Shown in pieces: positions 17,652 to 26,140 of a stretch of DNA of 64,000 nt. Each line of letters starts with the position of its first letter. The first letter of the stretch is position 1. This stretch comes from Phycisphaerae bacterium (GTDB taxonomy: Bacteria; Planctomycetota; Phycisphaerae; Phycisphaerales; UBA1924), in contig JAUIES010000001.1 of assembly GCA_030429705.1 (NCBI GenBank), positions 930,001 to 994,000 of the forward strand, given 5' to 3'. Position numbers and translations under genes: made by a program. The notes below the pieces were generated by a model that was given only the letters and a program-made list of their open reading frames with translations, did no database searches and was not told where the DNA came from.

Positions 17652-19022
17652 TCAGTCTGGCAATCGTCGCTCATCGTCACGGGTTCGAACATCTTCACGA
17701 TGCTTTTTGATCTGGTTTTGCGTCCAGACTTCGCCTTCATGCCAGAGCGGCTCGGCGAGACCTGACTCCCAAACCTCCAACGACCGAGTCAGTTGCAACA
17801 CAAGCACCCGATGTTGGTCTGCGATGTTGGTGGTCTCACCCGGATCCTCACGAATGTTAAACAGCATGAGCGGGTTCGTCTCGACACGAATGAGTTTGTA
17901 GTCGCCCGAGCGCACAGCCGCTGCAACACCGCGTCTCCAAAAAAGCATTTCGTGGGGTGGCCCGTCCCTCTCGCCGTCGACAAACGGCAACAGGTTAACA
18001 CCATCGACCCCCGACCATGCGGCCGGTTCCGCGCCAGATGCAGCGAGGCAAGTGGGAAAAACATCAAGACTCGAAACCGGCGCGAGATATCGCGACCCGG
18101 CTGTCACCCGGCCACGCCAGCGCATGACAAATGGCACACGCACCCCCCCTTCAAATTTACTGCCTTTCATGCCACGAAACATGCCGTTTTCTGACGCATT
18201 CGTCGTGGCACCCCCGTTGTCATTGATGAAGAACACAAGCGAAGGCCTGATCTGCCGATCGGCAGCATCGAGAATCGTGCCGACCGCATCGTCGAGCGCC
18301 CGCGTCATCGCTGCGAGCGTGCGGCGTTTGGCAGGCTTGATACCCGAATCGACTTGATCGAGGTCGTCCTCCGTCGCGTGCATGGGTGTGTGGACTGCTG
18401 TAAAGGCGACATATAGAAACGATGGTTCGTCCGAGTGCCGATCGAGAAAATCGGCCGCCTCTTTGCCCAGTGTGTGGGTGACATATGAATCAGGCGGGTC
18501 TTGCTCAAAGGCATCGTTCCGCATGGGGCGGTGGGTCTGGCTCGGCTCGTCAATCGGGCGGTACGATCGTGAGCCGCCGAGGTAGCCATAGAACTCGTCA
18601 AACCCGCGCGAAAGCGGCCGATACGCTGCAGACTGCCCGAGATGCCACTTGCCAATCGCACCTGTCGCGTATCCCTGTTCGCGCATGGCATCTGCGATGG
18701 TTCGCGCGTCCGGGTCGAGCCCCAGTTCGCGCCCGGCCCCCCCGAGGTTGAACTCGTGCCCGAATCGCTGCTGATAGCACCCGGTTATCAACCCCGCCCG
18801 CGACGGTGAACAGACCGAGGCTGAGACATACCCCTGTTCAAAGATAACACCTTCAGCTGCCAATCGATCGATGTTGGGCGTTGCCCAGTCGGTGCATCCA
18901 GTAAACCCAAAGTCGGCATACCCCGCATCGTCTGAGATGATAATGATGACATTGGGCGACTCCTCCGCGTGAGCGCCAACCGTCAGGAAACACATGGCTG
19001 CGAGTAGGATTCGGATCAGCAT
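17652..19022 (-). CDS. Secreted sulfatase (formylglycine-dependent)
   Basis: A 456-residue alkaline-phosphatase-superfamily sulfatase. The N-terminal signal peptide ends near VGAHA (residue 19). The metal site begins at NVIIIISDDAGYADFGFTG, and the active-site signature CSPSRAGLITG starts at Cys71, the residue converted to formylglycine in the family. IGKWHLG (family motif GKWHLG) and FFINDNGGAT follow, completing the metal and sulfate sites. It probably removes sulfate esters from glycans in the periplasm or outside the cell. No maturase (anSME or FGE) gene is visible in this window. ATG at 19022 has GGAG seven bases upstream; the frame's earlier ATG adds only four residues. It is convergent with the MgtC-like gene. 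Confidence 0.95.
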   Translation of the reverse strand: MLIRILLAAMCFLTVGAHAEESPNVIIIISDDAGYADFGFTGCTDWATPNIDRLAAEGVIFEQGYVSASVCSPSRAGLITGCYQQRFGHEFNLGGAGRELGLDPDARTIADAMREQGYATGAIGKWHLGQSAAYRPLSRGFDEFYGYLGGSRSYRPIDEPSQTHRPMRNDAFEQDPPDSYVTHTLGKEAADFLDRHSDEPSFLYVAFTAVHTPMHATEDDLDQVDSGIKPAKRRTLAAMTRALDDAVGTILDAADRQIRPSLVFFINDNGGATTNASENGMFRGMKGSKFEGGVRVPFVMRWRGRVTAGSRYLAPVSSLDVFPTCLAASGAEPAAWSGVDGVNLLPFVDGERDGPPHEMLFWRRGVAAAVRSGDYKLIRVETNPLMLFNIREDPGETTNIADQHRVLVLQLTRSLEVWESGLAEPLWHEGEVWTQNQIKKHREDVRTRDDERRLPD

Positions 19023-19087
19023 GCCAATCTCCAATTCGAGCTAAACACTTATCAAAGGTGGAGTCATCGTGCGATTTCTGGAGGTCG

Positions 19088-20872
19088 CTACACACCTCGA
19101 TCGCTCGACCCCAGTTCGCTGAGTTCATCGCCATAATGCTCGCGGAGAGGCTCGATGACTTCTGCGATGAACCGCTCGGTCTGTTCAACCGCGCGCCCCA
19201 CATACTTCATCGGGTCGAGCAACTGGTCTTCGGTGAGCAGGTGGTGCACGGATGCGAAGGCCGGGTCTTGCCGCAGGCGTTCGATGAGGTCGTTGTCGAG
19301 CCCTTCCTGCTTGACACGCATACCGGCAGCCTGCGCATGAACACGGATCTTCTCGTGCAGGTCCTGGCGATCTCCCCCGAGTTTGACGGCTTCCATCATG
19401 ATGTTCTCGGTCGCCAGGAACGGGAGTTCGGCCATCAGGTTCTTGCGCACCATCGCCTCATTCACCACCAGCCCGCTCGCCACCTCGTGCATGAGATCGA
19501 GGGCCCCGTCGAGCGCGAGGAACGACTCGGGCAGTGACAGGCGGCGGTTCGACGAATCGTCGAGCGTGCGCTCGAGCCACTGCGTCGCAGCTGTGTCATA
19601 GGCGTTGCCGACGAGATTCATCACGAACCGCGTGAGGCCGCAAATGCGCTCGCACTTCATCGGGTTCCGCTTGTAAGGCATGGCTGACGAACCAATCTGG
19701 TTCTTGCCGAACGGCTCGTCGAGTTCCTTGCGGTTGGAAAGCAGGCGGATGTCGGTCGCGATCTTGTGAAGGACAGCAGCGACAGACGCGAGGTCGGCAA
19801 GGATGAATGTGTCGGTGACGCGTGGATAGGTCTGGCCTGTCAAGTCGAAGGTGTGGTAGCGAAGCATGGAGTCAGCTTGATCAGCGACATACTCCTCCTC
19901 TGTCGTGTTGGCTATTCGATCCAATCGTGCTCGAACCTTCGCTGCTTTCTCGGTTTCACCCATCCCTTCACTCATCGCCAGCATTCGGCGTTGACTAGCT
20001 GAAGCCTCTTCCTTCCACCTCTGGAAGTTGACCGCGTTGAACGGTCTGTTCTCAAGTAAGAGCAAGACTCTCCCCTCGAACTCGTCAACGACGCTTGAAT
20101 CAGCGTTGAATAACTGCAAGAACGATGCTTGGGTTCCTGTGGCGCCACGGAAGCCACGAAACATCTGCCAATCATTGAAAAATGTCTGAAACCTCTCAGA
20201 GCGAACGAGATCCAGATTCGCCGCCCATTCCCCAACTCGACGGCCAACAGTGGTGGGTTGCGCGGGCTGGTAGTGCGTGAACCCGAGTGTCGCCAAAGCG
20301 AGATGCTTCGCGGAGGTCTCACCCAGCGTGAGAATCGCGCGAGCAGCTTTGGCCTCGATCTGCTTATGAGCCGCGCGAAGAATAAGTAGATCCGCATTAC
20401 ACACCACATCCTGGCTCGTGCATCCCAGATGGATGATGGCCTTGGCCTTGGGGCATTGCTCGCCGAGGCAGTGGACATGGGCCATGACGTCGTGCCGCAG
20501 TTCGCGTTCGAGTTCACTCGCCCGCACCATCTCAGCGTCGGAGATCCCTCGTTCGACCACCGCCCGCAGTTCCTCGACCTGTTCCTTGGTTACCAGAGGC
20601 CCGGACGCGCCGTGATCCAACGAGCCCCGACCGTCAGGGAGGGGGTTCTTTGCGGACGATCCGATCGATTCGGCCCCCTCCCTCACGGTCGGGGTTCGTT
20701 GATCCGCTTCGCTCCCCCAGTCCTTGGTTACCTCGTACTGCGCCTCGGCCACTGCGAGCCAGATGCGCCGCCAGGTGTTGAACTTGTGCCGGGGTGACCA
20801 GAGCCGAAGCATCTCCGGGCTGGCGTTTCGGCTGGCGAGTGGGCTGGTGTAGGTGTCGTTGGGGTTGGTCAT
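19088..20872 (-). CDS. purB: Adenylosuccinate lyase with two unusual insertions
   Basis: Fumarase/aspartase-superfamily enzyme for two steps of purine synthesis (SAICAR to AICAR, adenylosuccinate to AMP). Key blocks: RHDVMAHVHCLGEQCPKAKA (126-145), GCTSQDVVCNADL (150-162), LGFTHYQPAQPTT (196-208) and the flexible signature loop GSSAMPYKRNP (394-404). The order and the ADSL-like HVHCLGEQCP block place it with the eukaryotic-type PurB group. At 594 residues it is about 100 longer than usual. Residues 58-85 are encoded by a palindromic element in frame, and residues about 269-340 are an extra Gln/Glu/Arg-rich piece in a place where the family has a short link. Both are described separately. The start (20872) begins MTNPNDTYTSPLASR, which suits the family; longer upstream frame overlaps the GNAT gene. 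Confidence 0.93.
   Translation of the reverse strand: MTNPNDTYTSPLASRNASPEMLRLWSPRHKFNTWRRIWLAVAEAQYEVTKDWGSEADQRTPTVREGAESIGSSAKNPLPDGRGSLDHGASGPLVTKEQVEELRAVVERGISDAEMVRASELERELRHDVMAHVHCLGEQCPKAKAIIHLGCTSQDVVCNADLLILRAAHKQIEAKAARAILTLGETSAKHLALATLGFTHYQPAQPTTVGRRVGEWAANLDLVRSERFQTFFNDWQMFRGFRGATGTQASFLQLFNADSSVVDEFEGRVLLLLENRPFNAVNFQRWKEEASASQRRMLAMSEGMGETEKAAKVRARLDRIANTTEEEYVADQADSMLRYHTFDLTGQTYPRVTDTFILADLASVAAVLHKIATDIRLLSNRKELDEPFGKNQIGSSAMPYKRNPMKCERICGLTRFVMNLVGNAYDTAATQWLERTLDDSSNRRLSLPESFLALDGALDLMHEVASGLVVNEAMVRKNLMAELPFLATENIMMEAVKLGGDRQDLHEKIRVHAQAAGMRVKQEGLDNDLIERLRQDPAFASVHHLLTEDQLLDPMKYVGRAVEQTERFIAEVIEPLREHYGDELSELGSSDRGV
20618..20701. repeat. In-frame palindromic element inside purB
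   Basis: Two 28-base arms (20618-20645 and 20674-20701) are inverted copies with two mismatches, built around CCCCGACCGTCAGGGAGGGGG, separated by a 28-base centre. The 84 bases equal 28 codons and sit exactly on codon boundaries (residues 58-85), adding a peptide that includes TPTVREG and PLPDGRGS. It does not break purB. Similar PDGRGS-type peptides are, as far as I recall, scattered in other planctomycete proteins; that needs a search. Confidence 0.85.
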
Positions 20873-20922
20873 GCATGAAGCGTAGGAAAGCGCAATTCGG
20901 GTATACCGACGATCGCCTGGGA

Positions 20923-21441
20923 CTATGACCAGTTCTCTCGGCGGAGTTCGTAGGTCGCGCACAGCACGCTGTAGTAGACATCGCTCAGGCCGGTCTGGGT
21001 GAATCCGGTTTTTTCGAGCACGCGCCGCGATGCGATGTTGTCGGGATAGGAGACCGCGACAAGGCGATCGAGGCCGACAGTGTTGAACGCGTAGTCGGCC
21101 GAAAGCCGCGCAATCTCGGTCGCGAACCCTTGGCCCCAGTGCGCTCGACCGAGTCGGTATCCCAGTTCGTACTCCGGGCCATTGAACGCGATCGGGACGA
21201 TGCCGCCCTGCCCGATGATCGTCCCATCCTTCAGCACAGCGGTGAAGAAGCACATTTTGTGTTCGAGAAATGCTCTGCCGGCGGCCTTGATGCGTTCGCG
21301 GGTCTTCTCGTGTGACCAGACATCACCCGACCCGATGTACCTCATCGTCACCGGGTCAGACCACAAGTCGGCAAGCGTCTCGAAGTCATCGAGCGTGGGC
21401 ACACGAAGGTGCACCCGGTCAGATTGGGCAATATTGGCCAT
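20923..21441 (-). CDS. GNAT family N-acetyltransferase (RimJ/RimL type)
   Basis: A 172-residue acetyltransferase. It begins with VHLRVPTLDDFETLADLWSD, the N-terminal strand and helix of the GNAT fold. ELGYRLGRAHWGQGFATEI is the acetyl-CoA-binding motif A region (Q/R-x2-G-x-G/A) and VAVSYPDNIASRRVLEKTGF is the motif B block of RimJ/RimL-type enzymes. Substrate may be a protein N-terminus or a small molecule. It lies 50 bases upstream of purB, same strand, and diverges from the first GC-dockerin gene, so the 94-base gap must hold promoters for both directions. Confidence 0.9.
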   Translation of the reverse strand: MANIAQSDRVHLRVPTLDDFETLADLWSDPVTMRYIGSGDVWSHEKTRERIKAAGRAFLEHKMCFFTAVLKDGTIIGQGGIVPIAFNGPEYELGYRLGRAHWGQGFATEIARLSADYAFNTVGLDRLVAVSYPDNIASRRVLEKTGFTQTGLSDVYYSVLCATYELRRENWS

Positions 21442-21535
21442 TGTTCATTCTTGGTGGCGTTTGTTCATGGTTCGATTCGTCACGATTTTGAATTTCGGAC
21501 TTGCTTCATAGGGCGAAGGACGCGAGGATGGCGAC

Positions 21536-22849
21536 ATGACTGTTCACACACCTTCCGCGTTCGTTCTGGCTGTCGGTCTCTCCGTTTCGCTCGCCCAAGC
21601 TGGCCCGGATGTGATTGTCGGCTCGATCACATCATCCAACCACTATGGCAGTGTCGGCGATATCCACGCCTATTCGCTCGGCACAATTACATGCAACATC
21701 GGCGACGAGCAACTCGACTTCTTTGCCAATACGCCCGACCATCCGGTCTTTGCGCAGAACATGTACCGCCTTGCCGACGGCCGATTTGAACAGATTGGCA
21801 TGAGTTGGCTATTGCACGGGTTCGCAGCATTGCAGCAAGCCCATTGCGGCACTTGTCAGCCCGCTCAAAATGTCCAGCATCTTGGTGTGATGTGTTCTGA
21901 CACAGTCGGTGCCGGGCTTGCGGGCGCTCAGTTTGGCATGGGGCCGCGGTCTGATGTCGATCCGACGACCGGCATTTTTCCATTTCCGCCGACAGACGGC
22001 GGGCAATCTGGCGACGCCATCTACAAGAGGCTGCAGGTGAAGGAAGCCGACCTGTCCACGCCTGACGCGCGGTTTTACTTTGAAGTCATGCATGTCGCGC
22101 CGGACGATGCGGCTGCAGGCAATGGATTGAACAACCCGAGTTGGCGAGAGGCGCAGGTCTTTGCCAATTTCAATACGGGCATGGTGGGGGAAGATCACCG
22201 CGAGCAGCCTGCGTTGTTTGCCTGGGCGCAGGCAGACCCGAGTGTCAGGCTTGACATGGTTGATATTCCCGGTGACGGCCGATACTGGATCGGGAGCCGA
22301 GCATCGGTCAATGGTGAGGGGGGCTGGGACTATGAGTACGCTGTCTTCAACCTGAACTCGAACCGTGCAGCCGGGGGGTTCCGCGTGCCGATTGGAACCG
22401 CTTCAGCGAGCGCCGTCGGGTTTCATGATGTGGACTACCACTCGGGTGAGCCTTACGACGGCACAGACTGGTTCCACTTTGTCGGGTCAGACGATGTCGC
22501 GTGGGCAACCGATTCGTTCTTTGCCAATCCCAACGCCAACGCATTACGCTGGGGCACGATGTACAACTTCCGATTCTCAGCGGATCAGGGCCCGGCTGTC
22601 GGATCGGTTGAACTTGCGATGTTTGCACCAGGTGCACCTGCGACGACTTTCTTGAGCGCCTGGGTACCTGAGTCGTCTGTCTGCCGTGCCGATTTCAACA
22701 TGGATGGCGATCTTGATTTCTTCGATGTTGCAGCGTTCCTGCAGGCATTCGCCGACATGAACCCACAAGCCGACTTCACGGGTGAAGGCCTGTTCGATTT
22801 CTTTGACGCGGCTGCATTCTTGCAGGCGTTCAGCGACGGATGCCCTTGA
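21536..22849 (+). CDS. Secreted protein of unknown function with C-terminal GC-type dockerin (array member 1)
   Basis: A 437-residue exported protein with a signal peptide ending near SLAQA (about residue 22). The body starts AGPDVIVGSI and contains CNIGDEQLDFFANT, HPVFAQNMYRL, GRFEQIGMSWLLHGF, an H-C-x2-C-like segment and PDDAAAGNGLNN. This pattern recurs in array member 6 (30.6-32.8 kb), so the two are paralogs of an uncharacterised conserved family. The C-terminus is a GC-type dockerin: CRADFNMDGDLDFFDVAAFL, then ADFTGEGLFDFFDAAAFLQA and the final GCP. The second half has DA instead of DV after FFD. Translation start follows GCGAGGA. Role unknown; probably displayed at the cell surface (inference). 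Confidence 0.85.
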   Translation: MTVHTPSAFVLAVGLSVSLAQAGPDVIVGSITSSNHYGSVGDIHAYSLGTITCNIGDEQLDFFANTPDHPVFAQNMYRLADGRFEQIGMSWLLHGFAALQQAHCGTCQPAQNVQHLGVMCSDTVGAGLAGAQFGMGPRSDVDPTTGIFPFPPTDGGQSGDAIYKRLQVKEADLSTPDARFYFEVMHVAPDDAAAGNGLNNPSWREAQVFANFNTGMVGEDHREQPALFAWAQADPSVRLDMVDIPGDGRYWIGSRASVNGEGGWDYEYAVFNLNSNRAAGGFRVPIGTASASAVGFHDVDYHSGEPYDGTDWFHFVGSDDVAWATDSFFANPNANALRWGTMYNFRFSADQGPAVGSVELAMFAPGAPATTFLSAWVPESSVCRADFNMDGDLDFFDVAAFLQAFADMNPQADFTGEGLFDFFDAAAFLQAFSDGCP

Positions 22850-23022
22850 ACTCGATTTGAATCTAGCACTGTCTCGAAGTGCAGATCTCATAACCGTGTG
22901 ACCGATGGGGTTGAAACACCTGGGCGCGCATATATCGGACGCGCGACGAGTCGTTCGATACTCAGTGTTTGGCGATATCGTCGAGAGACTGTACATTAAA
23001 CAAGTTCACTTTTTCGGCACCA

Positions 23023-23040
23023 GGTGGAGAGAGGTCCACC
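23023..23040 (+). other. Small hairpin before array member 2
   Basis: GGTGGA (23023-23028) and TCCACC (23035-23040) form a perfect 6-bp stem around GAGAGG, 20 bases before the GTG start and its Shine-Dalgarno. It could modulate translation; equally it may be chance. Confidence 0.3.
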
Positions 23041-23059
23041 GCCAACGAGGAGACCAACC

Positions 23060-25972
23060 GTGCGCACACACGCGACCGCTATCGCTGCCCTTTTGACCAT
23101 CGTCGGCTCGTCATCCGGACAGACCTCGTGGGATAACGCTGCGGGGGGACTGTGGAGTGTCGCCAGCAACTGGTCACCAGCCGATGTTCCAAACTCTCTC
23201 ACTGAGAGTGCTGTCCTTGGCAACCTGGGTGGAAACTATGCGGTTACATGCGACATTTCGACGACGATTCTCGGCTTGACGGTTCAGAGCGATGCACTGT
23301 TGGAGATCAATGGCGGGCAATTGCTCGGAGTTGACGCAGGTGGTGTCCTCAACAACGGCCACATTTTCATCAACAGGACCGGGTCAGGCTCGAACACCAT
23401 CGTTCAGTCAACGATGCCCATGTCGATTCTTGGCACTGGACTGATAGAGCTGAATTCTCAAGCGCTCGATTTGAACGATGCGTCACTCCAAGCACAAGCA
23501 GGTGCCGAGCTCACGATTGGCGCGGGGCAAACTGTGTCAGGCTCTGGCACAATGGCGGGCCCGGTGGTTCTCCTCGGCGTCGTTGATGCCGATCGTGATG
23601 GTCGAGATCTTCGCGTCATCGGAACCGTGGATATGACAGGTGGGGGCACGCTTCAAGGGACCAACAATGGTTCGATTCTGTTGCAGGGTCAGATCGAGGG
23701 CGGCACACTCAATGGCGGAATCGATGTCTCATTGGGAACCGCGACAATTAGTGGTTCGACAGCGACCGGCTCGAACGGCCTTCGCGCTGGCGCCACGCTC
23801 GACCTGATGTCGGGCGGCATGACCAACAACGGGGCATGGCTGATCAACACCGTCAGCAGCGGCTCGAACACCACCATGCGTGCGGGCGAAGCGGCAACAA
23901 TCGATGGCACGGGGACGATCGAGCTCAACGCAGCTGCAGCCGACCACAATGATGCGGCACTCGCAGGGCAGGTTGGCATTCCGTTGACTTTGGGAAGTGG
24001 ACAAACCGTGCACGGCTCCGGTCGGGTCATGGGGCCGATCGTCTTGATGGGAACCATTGATGCTGACCGTGACGGACGCGAACTGCGTGTCGATGGCGAG
24101 GTCGACGCTTCATTTGGTGGCGTGCTGCAGGGGACGAACAATGGAATCGTTCGGTTTGAAGCACAACTGACCGGTGGCACATTTGCTGGCGGCGTCGAAA
24201 GCGTCGGCGGTTTGTCAAGTGTCGACGGTACGACCGCGAGCGGTATGAACGCCATGCGAGGTGGATCAACCACAACCATCCTTGCAGGAGGGCTCACCAA
24301 CGACGGCTCCATCTTCGTCAACACCACAGGAAGCGGAAGCAACACAAGCCTTGTCGCTGGCACCAGCACGATTCTTGATGGCAACGGAACGATTGAACTC
24401 AACTCGGTCGCTGCAGACCCGAGCGATGCGGGTGTGTATTCAAACGGGGGGGCTGTTCTGACGATTGGCGCGATGCAAACGGTGACCGGTTCGGGCCGAA
24501 TGGATGGCGAGTTTGTCCTTGACGGAACCGCTGATGCTGATCGTTCGGGTCGCGACCTGCAACTCACCGGGTCGTTCGATATGACCGGCGGCGGGACGCT
24601 GATAGGCACAAACGGCGGCACGATCGCTCTCAATGCTGCGATCACAGGCGGATCGTTTGAAGGCGGCGTCGAGTCGTTCAGTGGCAACAGCAGCGTCGAT
24701 GGAACCATCGCCAATGAAGCGAATGGACTGCGTGCGGGTGCGACGCTGTCCGTCTTGTCGGGCGGCCTGACCAACAATGGCACGATCACCGTCAATACCG
24801 TGGGAGGAGGAAGCAATGCTGTGCTCATGGTGGCTGAGAGCGCAACGATTGACGGCAGCGGGACGATTGACCTGAATGCTGTTGCATCGGATCTCTTTGA
24901 CGCGCACCTCAATGTCGCAACAGATCAAACACTCACCATCGGCAGCCTCCAATCCATCACAGGATCCGGGCGTGTCTCTGGGACCATCGTCTCGAATGGC
25001 ACGATAAACGCCAATCGCGCCGGGCGCGACCTGTTGGTTGATGCCGATGTTGATATGTCCGGCGGCGGCATCATGCAAGGCACGAATGACGGTGCGTTGT
25101 CGCTTTCTGGTTCGGCAACTGGCGGTCAGTGGCTCGGAGGAGTCGAGGTCTCGGGCGGTCTAACTGCGGTCCGCGGAGTGACGATGAGCGGTGACAACGG
25201 CTTGCGATCTGGGGGAACCGCAATACTTGATGCAACCGGCATCACGGTCAATGGCACGCTTCTCGTCAACATCACCGCGGGGGGGAGCAACTCGCTCGTA
25301 ACCACCGCAGAATCGTGCACGATTGACGGCACGGGCATCGTTGAACTCAACGCCGAGGCTACATCGTTTGCTGACGCAGGCATTTCATCAACCGATGGCG
25401 CAGTCCTCACACTCGGTGAGAGTCTCACATTGGCTGGTCGCGGCCAACTCACTGGTGCCATTGACATCCTCGGCACGATCGATCCTGGTGACGCTGGCGA
25501 CGAGACAGACCCAATGAATATCTCCGGCACCATTTCGCTTGCTGACTCAACCACCACGCGCATGGGCATCGGCGGAACAGGATCGGGCGATCGAGACCGA
25601 TTCTCCGGCACCGGTACACTCGAACTCGATGGCACGCTTGAACTCGAACTGGTCGATGGATTTACGCCCGTGTTCAACTCTCGCTACGAGATTGCCAATG
25701 TGGGCTCGATTGTGGGCGACTTTGACACCGTCATCACGCCGACGGTGGGCCTCGGGATCTTCCGCCTTGCCATCACTGGGACGACGGTCGAAGCGGTCTG
25801 GACCTGCGATGCAGATGTCAACGCAGACGGCATACTTGATTTCTTCGATGTCCAGTTCTTCCTGAACGCCTTCGTTTCTGAAGCGTTGTACGGCGACTAC
25901 AACGAAGACGGCATGAACGATTTCTTTGATGTGCTCGCATTCCTCAACGACTTTGCAGCGGGGTGTCTGTAG
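23060..25972 (+). CDS. Secreted repeat (beta-helix-like) protein with GC-type dockerin (array member 2)
   Basis: A 970-residue exported protein. GTG at 23060 is preceded by GAGGAG eight bases upstream; a signal peptide follows (THATAIAALLTIVGSSSG). The start of the mature part (WDNAAGGLWSVASNWSP) is the N-terminal strand pattern of autotransporter-like passenger domains. The body is made of Gly/Thr/Asn-rich repeats of 158 residues, each holding GSGxMxGPVVLLG, DADRDGRDL, GGGTLQGTNNG, LRAGATL and GTIELN blocks; such sequence suggests a parallel beta-helix stalk or adhesin. It lacks an outer-membrane barrel. The end is a GC-type dockerin (CDADVNADGILDFFDVQFFL; YGDYNEDGMNDFFDVLAFL; GCL). GCL replaces the usual GCP. 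Function is probably adhesion or matrix structure (inference). Confidence 0.85.
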   Translation: MRTHATAIAALLTIVGSSSGQTSWDNAAGGLWSVASNWSPADVPNSLTESAVLGNLGGNYAVTCDISTTILGLTVQSDALLEINGGQLLGVDAGGVLNNGHIFINRTGSGSNTIVQSTMPMSILGTGLIELNSQALDLNDASLQAQAGAELTIGAGQTVSGSGTMAGPVVLLGVVDADRDGRDLRVIGTVDMTGGGTLQGTNNGSILLQGQIEGGTLNGGIDVSLGTATISGSTATGSNGLRAGATLDLMSGGMTNNGAWLINTVSSGSNTTMRAGEAATIDGTGTIELNAAAADHNDAALAGQVGIPLTLGSGQTVHGSGRVMGPIVLMGTIDADRDGRELRVDGEVDASFGGVLQGTNNGIVRFEAQLTGGTFAGGVESVGGLSSVDGTTASGMNAMRGGSTTTILAGGLTNDGSIFVNTTGSGSNTSLVAGTSTILDGNGTIELNSVAADPSDAGVYSNGGAVLTIGAMQTVTGSGRMDGEFVLDGTADADRSGRDLQLTGSFDMTGGGTLIGTNGGTIALNAAITGGSFEGGVESFSGNSSVDGTIANEANGLRAGATLSVLSGGLTNNGTITVNTVGGGSNAVLMVAESATIDGSGTIDLNAVASDLFDAHLNVATDQTLTIGSLQSITGSGRVSGTIVSNGTINANRAGRDLLVDADVDMSGGGIMQGTNDGALSLSGSATGGQWLGGVEVSGGLTAVRGVTMSGDNGLRSGGTAILDATGITVNGTLLVNITAGGSNSLVTTAESCTIDGTGIVELNAEATSFADAGISSTDGAVLTLGESLTLAGRGQLTGAIDILGTIDPGDAGDETDPMNISGTISLADSTTTRMGIGGTGSGDRDRFSGTGTLELDGTLELELVDGFTPVFNSRYEIANVGSIVGDFDTVITPTVGLGIFRLAITGTTVEAVWTCDADVNADGILDFFDVQFFLNAFVSEALYGDYNEDGMNDFFDVLAFLNDFAAGCL
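23066..25436 (+). repeat. Tandem 474-bp coding repeats
   Basis: The GSG codon block starting each unit occurs at 23540, 24014, 24488, 24962 and 25436, four intervals of exactly 474 bases (158 codons). The segment from 23066 to 23540 matches the second half of a unit. The copies are diverged in sequence but not in length, which points to strong selection on repeat length. Confidence 0.9.
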
Positions 25973-26005
25973 AAAATTTCGTCGAGCGCCTCGACCAAAA
26001 ATTTT
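25973..26005 (+). terminator. Terminator-like hairpin after array member 2
   Basis: Directly after the stop, AAAATTT and AAATTTT arms enclose a perfect GTCGAG-CGC-CTCGAC hairpin. The A-rich 5' side and T-rich 3' side would allow termination in either direction. Confidence 0.6.
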
Positions 26006-26014
26006 GAACTCCTG

Positions 26015-26071
26015 CTGAGAGATTGCTCATGCCCGAGCAGAGCACTTTCGGCACGGCTTCTTTTGTTGCTC
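26015..26071 (+). promoter_or_regulatory. Shared upstream element, copy 1 (before array member 3)
   Basis: CTGAGAGATT (26015-26024), CAGAGCACTTTCGGC (26038-26052) and TGTTGCTC (26064-26071). The first two blocks recur with the same 23-base phasing before array member 4. A CTGCT/AGCAG stem can enclose the first block. This could be a promoter, an operator or a structured leader. Confidence 0.4.
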
Positions 26072-26140
26072 ACGCCGGCCCGGACCGCCGAGCCTCGGCA
26101 TCCGACGGTCTGACTGCGCGCCGATCAGGAGTCAATAATC

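Noticed and set aside
23689-24912. 407-residue minus-strand frame opposite array member 2
   Set aside because: It is the reverse of the Gly/Thr/Asn repeats; low-complexity Pro/Ser sequence mirrors the repeat period and there is no ribosome-binding site.
26011-26060. TPP riboswitch suggested by CTGAGAG upstream of array member 3
   Set aside because: Only the short CTGAGA string matches; the other conserved parts of the THI box are absent and the gene has no link to thiamine.
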